Positions 58,660 to 64,000 of a DNA stretch of 64,000 bases are shown here, piece after piece. The stretch spans positions 38,052,577 to 38,116,576 of the forward strand of contig NC_079209.1 in the NCBI RefSeq assembly GCF_026745355.1, read 5' to 3'. The translations under genes were made by a program, and so were the position numbers. The notes beneath the pieces are model-generated. The model did no database searches, was not told the DNA's origin, and was given only the letters and a program-made list of their open reading frames with translations. The number at the start of each line of letters is the position of its first letter. The first letter of the stretch is position 1. The stretch is from Beta vulgaris subsp. vulgaris. Lineage: Eukaryota; Streptophyta; Magnoliopsida; Caryophyllales; Amaranthaceae.

Positions 58660-61600
58660 TTACGCTATTGGGTTGACTAGTTCTTGCAAATAATCCTGCA
58701 TAACACATTGTGGTGGCGATGTATGAGTAACCTTGTCCATGTCCATATCCATTCCAAACCTTGCTAGCTTGTGGGCAACTATGTTTGCGTCCCTCTTCGC
58801 GTGTAGAAAAACTACCACCCAGTTAGTTTTCAGCAGCTTAACAATATCATAGATAATAGCATGAAACTGATGATGGGGAACCTTCTTTGCCCTATCTATC
58901 ATGATCTTCAGAGCCTGAGCATCAGTTTCAACCTCCAATCTACTGATGTTGTGATCTTTAGCCATCGAAAGTCCTTCTCTAATAGTTGCTAATTCTGCAG
59001 CAGCTAGGCTAATAGAATCAAACCTGATCGAAAAACCCATGAACCATGATCCATCTGTCCTTCTAATAACTCCACCTCCACTTGCTTTGTTTGTTGATTT
59101 CCATGCACCATCCGTATTCAGCTTCAGGTAACCATGAACTGGTGGTTTCCAAACAATAGGTTGATTGATTCTTGGCGTTGTCTTGCTCTGCTGTTGAAAA
59201 ACATTGTTGTTATGCATATGATCAATAAGGAAGTGGTTATATTGAGTTGAAGACCTTGACATGGCTCCATCAAAAACTGTTTTATTTCTGTTCTTCCAAA
59301 TATGCTAGAATGCAATAACAAAGATTCGAAGCCAAGCTTTTGATTGCATAAGATTTAACAATATCCAGTCATTCCATTCAGTATTAAAAAAACTAGTTAC
59401 ATCCACAGTTTTGGCTAAGTTAAAAGATTGAAAAATACGTTTCCAAATGATGCTAGCATGAAAACAATTCCTAAAAAGATGTAAATGAGTTTCAGTATGA
59501 TCATAACAACATTGACATTGGGGATCAAAATGTGGAATTTTCTTTTGCAAAAAGTCAGCAGTAGGGAGAATACCATGCACTCCATTCCACAAAAGCATTT
59601 TGTATTTAAAAGGCGCATCAATTTTCCACAATTTTTTCCATAAACTAGGATTGGGCCATAAGTTGTGGTCGCTAAGTTCTGTACTATGATAAGCAGATTT
59701 TATATCAAATTGACCATCTTTGGAAAAAAATCCATCTCAACCCATCCTTAACCAAAGCAAATTTAGGAAGAGGGATAGCTTTAATGGAGTCTACAATTTC
59801 AGGTGAAAGTAAAGGAGCAATTTGGTCCAGATACCAAGTCCCATTATGAATAATGTGGGCCACTCTCCAATGAGCTTTTGATTCCAGAATAATAATGTCT
59901 CGATGCTTGTACAAAGGTTCATCCCCAACCCAGTGATGGAACCATAACGATATGTCCTCCCCATTACCAACATTATAAACTAACCCCTTTTTCAAGAGAT
60001 CCTTACCTTTTAGAATGTCCCTCCAAATGCCTGAGTGGGATGGACTAGGCATTGCATCTAAAAAGTTGGTACCTCTACAATATTTTGAGTTCAAAATCTG
60101 GATCCAAAGCTTATTCGGTTGAGTTAGAAACTTCCACCCCAGTTTAGCCATGAAACAGGTATTCCAATTCCGTAAATTCCTAATCCCCAGACCCCCTGTC
60201 ATCATTGGTTTACAAACTTGATCCCAAGAAGTCCTTGAAATGTAGTGTCTTTGACCTACCTTATTCCACAAGAAACGTTTAACATCTTTTTGTAAATCAT
60301 TCAGGACACCTACAGGAACAATATTAGTTTGCATAACATAGAGGGGATAAGTATATATTAAGAACTGATTTGATAAGAGTACATCTACCTGCCATGTTTA
60401 AGAGTTTAGCCTGCCAACCTCGAATCCTATCTTTATTTTTTTCTAAGAGGCCCAAATAGTCAGACTTCCTAAGCTTAGTAGGTGAAATTTTGACCCCCAA
60501 ATACTTACCAAAGTCTGAGGAAATATGAAGCGAGCAATGATTAGCAATTGACTGCCTAACATTATGATCCATTTTCCTAGGGACAATGATCGTAGGTTTT
60601 GAAATGTTGAGATATAAACCTGAGAGATCACCAAAATCTTTTAAGACCCCTAAAATAACATCCAGATTTGCCCAAGAAGCTTTCCCAAAGAGAAAAACAT
60701 CATCAACATAAAAAAGGTGGGAGAGACCTACCTCCTTAGCAATCATCAGTGGTTTCCACAATTTAAGGTTAAGCTTATCCTGAATAAGTAGACTAAGCCT
60801 CTCCATGCAAAGAACAAAAATGTAAGGTGAAAGAGGATCACCCTGACGAATACCTCTTGAAGGCTGAAAATTCGGAGTTATCTCCCCATTCCACAAAATA
60901 GAGATTGTAGGAGAGGTGATAACATTCATGATAACCTTTACCAGGGGAGATGGAAAGTTAAAGCCCACTAAAGTCTCTCTAATGAATGCCCATTCTAAGC
61001 TATCAAAGGCTTTAGTGAGATCAATCTTAAGCGCCATAATATTTTTGTTTCTTTTAGCTTTATTAAACAAATGAGCCACCTCTTTAATGATGATAATATT
61101 TTCATCAATGGTTCTATCCATAATGAAACTAGTCTGTAAAGGGTTAACTAATTTAGGCATCAGACTTCTAATTCTGGACGCAATAGATTTAGTGAACAAC
61201 TTTAGAATAGTATTACAAAGTCCGATTGGGCGAAAATCATTAATGGAACAAGGGGCCTCCTTCTTAGGGATAAGACAAAGATATGATTTGTTAATATCTT
61301 CTGGAATTATACCCTCATCGAGACAATTATTCAGAAATGAGACCAACTGATCATTGAGAAGACTCCAACATTGTTGGTAAAAAATCGGTTGGATCCCATC
61401 TGGACCAGGACTCTTAAGAGGTACCATGGACTTAATGACCAAACCCAACTCTTCAGCAGAAAAATGTTTAAACAACTCGACCCCTTCTTCATTCGTGATG
61501 TGAACCGGAGAAACAAAAGAAGAGGTAATTCTACTACAAATATGTTTCGAAGTGAAAATTTTAATAAAAGCATCCCTAGCTAAATATTTTAGGATAGCAT

Positions 61601-62753
61601 CATCATAAATCCAATTTCCATCTAGATCCTGAAGAGCATGTATCTTCCCTTTTGATCTTTTAATCTTGGCCAAAACATGAAAGTATCTAGTATTATAGTC
61701 ACCAAATTTGCGCCAATAAAAACCTGCTTTTTGAGCCCAGATTCGCCTTTCAATTTGATGAATATTATTTAGGTCCAAAAGGAGGGTTTTTTCCAGGTTT
61801 ACTAAAAAAACTGAATTTCGAAGAGAAAGTGCAATCTGGATCCCATCAAGCCTTGCATAAATTCTCTTTTTTTTGTAAAGTCAGATTACCAAAAACATGT
61901 CCATCCCAAAAACGAATTTTATTCAAGAACTTTTGCCTACCAGTCATATAATCCACCCTAGGTTTTAGCCAGTTATTAATAAAAAAGTCTTTAAACTCAG
62001 GATGTGCTAACCACGCCTCTTTACATCTAAAAGGATAATATTTCGAAGAAGATTTAGAGATATTTAGATTGATGCAAAGAGGGCAGTGGTCCGAGTAGGT
62101 TCTAGGTAAGTGACTTACCTGAGTTCCAGGGAACTCTGCGATCCAGGTATGATTAGCCAAAGCTCTATCCAGACGCTCTCTAATTAAAGCAGTACCCTCT
62201 CTTGCATTTGTCCATGTGAAGGGATTGCCATCAAAGCCAAGATCCACCAAACATGCCGCATCCATAAAAGAGTTTAGATCCCTACATTGCGTAGAACGAA
62301 ACGCTCTACCTCCAGATTTCTCCGTTTGACTCCTAACCTTATTCAAATCCCCCACAACCATCCAAGGCACTTGATCTGGGGGTAAGTTTTGCTCCATATT
62401 GTGCCAAATTTCATGTCTCTCTTTCGCCATGCATGGAGCATGAATACCCGTAATGAGAACCTCTGCATGTTTAGGGCTAAATTTAAACAAAGAGTGAAAG
62501 TAATACGGCGAAACCTCACTCCAGCTAACCAGCTCCATAGTACGTTTCCACATAATCCAGATTCCCCCTTTAACCCATGAGGAGGAATAGCTTTGAAATC
62601 GTCAAACCCTAACAGTCTTGTAACTTGTCTAGCACGACACTCTTCCGCCTTTGTTTCGAAGATAACAAACATAGAAGGATTGACCACATCCCAAGGATGC
62701 GGAACAAACGCATTGTTCGAGGCTCCTCTAACGTTCCAGACTATTATTTTCAT
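58660..62753 (-). pseudogene. LINE ORF2: endonuclease, reverse transcriptase, RNase H
   Basis: Starts at the ATG at 62753 with MKIIVWNVRGASNNAF, the usual start of plant LINE ORF2. The endonuclease (to about 61846) has WMVVGDLNKV, RERLDRALAN and YSDHCPL. The reverse transcriptase (61778-60324) has GPDGIQPIFYQ, NDFRPIGLCN, GIRQGDPLSPYIF and FYVDDVFLFGK. A zinc region (59631-59305) has CQCCYDHTETHLHLFRNC. RNase H (59262-58660) has NTDGAWK, ELATIREGL, VETDAQAL and HAKRDANIVAHKLA. Frameshifts near 62565, 61830, 60330, 59700 and 59290 break it. Most domains are long and well preserved, so decay is slight. Confidence 0.9.
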
Positions 62754-62905
62754 GTTTAGATCTGGTAAGTTTTTTGCTTGAGGCACACTACCATTATTCA
62801 TTGCCTCCTTCCGTTTCATCGATGAACGAGGGAGAAACTGCTCCCAATCGTTCCAAATTTGAGACATGCCCAGACTCCAGATGTCCGTCAAGATGATCGG
62901 GGTTA

Positions 62906-63513
62906 TCATCGCATTGATTTCCAGCTTTTCCTTCGCCAAACATGGAGTGACGAGTTTCGAGTTGTAACCCCACCACTTCTCTTCGAACTTGAAACATGAC
63001 TATGTTGAATTGGGTCGACTCTAAATCTAGTCCGTGGCTTTTTAATAGCAAGGGAAAGGTGGGAATGTTTGAGGGAGGAGGAAGGAGCATTCTTTGGCCC
63101 TGAGGACGAGGTGCTTGATTTCCTGCCAGGGCTATGAATGATGGATTCGAGGGATTCAGGTTTTTTAGGGTCTCCATCATCATTCCCATTTTTGATGAAG
63201 TTAACGGGTTGCGAAGAGAACTCCATAGGAGTGGTTGAAGGTACGAAGGGAATAGGTTTAATAACGTTGGGGGATTTATTTGAACCGAAATCTGAGGGGG
63301 AATTTGTGGAGTTAAGGCAGGATTTGGAGAGATTGATTGAGGTTGACTTGTGGAATTCCTCATAATCATCTGGGAAGATGAGAGAGGAACTTGAGAGTGA
63401 AGAACATGCGATTGATTTTGAAACGAGGGTGGAGGCGGTTGAGACAGTGGGGGAGATTGAGATACCAGGGAGAGAGGTGGTTTTTCGTTGATAGTTTTCA
63501 TTAAGCTGTGGGT
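62906..63513 (-). pseudogene. LINE ORF1, C-terminal part
   Basis: A Ser/Pro/Lys-rich frame ending at 62906, directly upstream of ORF2, with SLEDSI-like low-complexity text and KKPRTRFRVDPIQHSHVSS. This is typical of the variable tail of plant LINE ORF1. The N-terminal RNA-binding half would lie beyond the CACTA insertion. A second overlapping frame (62794-63681) crosses the CACTA junction, which makes it an unlikely gene. Confidence 0.55.
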
Positions 63514-64000
63514 CACTACAAGAAAATAGGTTTTGGGCAACAAAAATATTCGTCGCCCAATGAGACAAGTTCGTTGCACAAAGGTTTGGGCAACGAAATT
63601 TTTGCGTGCCAATTTCGTCGTCTTAGGCTCGACGCCCATTGTATTTTGTGCGTCGAAAATTGTAGCCGTTGCACAAACCACATCTTGGGCATCGAGTTAC
63701 ATTCGTTGCCCATAATAGTCTTTTGTGTTACGAGTCCATATCCGTTGCACATTTATGAGGACAGTTAGGCAACGAGTTTCTTAAGTCGTTGCCCATACTA
63801 AACTTTGTGCAACAATTACTGTTTTTTGTCGCCCATTATATCTTGTAGTCTTACATGACATGATGTCTTGGGCAACACCAGTTTCGTCGCCCAAAATATT
63901 TTAGGCTATGAATTGTTGTACATATTTTTCAATTACACGCTAAATTAAAATGACAATGTACGAACTCTATTTTGTTGCCCAAATTGGTATGGACTACAAA
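63514..64000 (+). mobile_element. CACTA (En/Spm) element, left end only
   Basis: Starts with the diagnostic CACTACAAGAAAA after GGT (a possible 3-bp target duplication). Subterminal repeats follow in both orientations: TTGGGCAACRAA and TTCGTCGCCCAA, about ten between 63533 and 63895. It continues past the window end and interrupts LINE ORF1. Confidence 0.88.

Larger units (their letters stand above)
53484..63513 (-). mobile_element. LINE (L1 clade with RNase H), interrupted by Copia and CACTA
   Basis: A non-LTR retrotransposon on the minus strand. Its 3' end is an A8 tract (complement of 53484-53491); its 3' untranslated region is split by the Copia insertion (53523-58555). ORF2 runs 62753 to 58660. 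The 5' end is lost in a CACTA element at 63514. Its 3' end lies about 270 bp upstream of the activase-like ATG, in the same orientation. Confidence 0.8.

Noticed and set aside
62794..63681. 295-codon minus-strand frame over LINE ORF1
   Set aside because: It runs across the CACTA junction at 63514 and overlaps a frame that looks more like the true ORF1 tail.
1..64000. CRISPR arrays, operons, bacterial islands, tRNA and rRNA genes
   Set aside because: The sequence is plant nuclear DNA. No regularly spaced repeat array was seen, and the only tRNA-like boxes belong to the SINE.

Overview
The window is nuclear DNA of a flowering plant. It is AT-rich, with GT-AG introns, chloroplast-type and vacuolar host genes, and very many plant transposable elements (TEs). 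The TE families present (Stowaway/mariner ends of the CTYCCTCCGTT type, a tiny TTA-flanked GGGYCTGTTCTC element, Helitron ends, Copia, a LINE with RNase H, CACTA) suggest a dicot, perhaps Caryophyllales/Amaranthaceae. That placement is impression, not proof. Only two host genes are convincing, and both are on the minus strand.

Left part (1-4.1 kb): the 5' half of a vacuolar cation/H+ exchanger of the CAX2/CAX5 type. Five coding exons lie between 2291 and 648, and the gene runs off the left edge. A young Copia element (4444-11049, near-identical LTRs, AGTTG target duplication) sits upstream of it. Next come two Helitrons (11083-11420 and about 11640-14493), a decayed hAT transposase (15239-17207), and a 4.47-kb mariner-like element (18721-23194). 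The mariner transposase has lost about 68 bp between its second and third catalytic aspartates, and the element carries an unidentified gene fragment on its opposite strand.

Centre (24.7-53.2 kb): one very long gene on the minus strand for a chloroplast Rubisco-activase-like AAA+ protein (AT1G73110 type). I assembled 12 coding exons, 1359 nt, giving 452 residues with all phases agreeing. They include a 10-nt microexon at 47667-47676. The eleven introns hold much of the window's repeats: a Gypsy remnant, a 1.19-kb palindrome with LTR-like arms, a reverse-oriented Helitron, a SINE with 15-bp target duplications, an internally deleted LTR element with AAGTT target duplications, Copia and LINE fragments, several Stowaway MITEs and a foldback element carrying a minisatellite.

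Right part (53.5-64 kb): directly upstream of the activase-like gene lies a LINE in the same orientation, whose poly(A) is about 270 bp from the gene's ATG. It contains a Copia element (53523-58555, AAGCA target duplication) in its 3' untranslated region, and a CACTA element starting at 63514 that leaves the window. The host genes look functional; the TE coding regions seen in full are frameshifted or deleted (the CACTA coding region, if any, lies outside the window).
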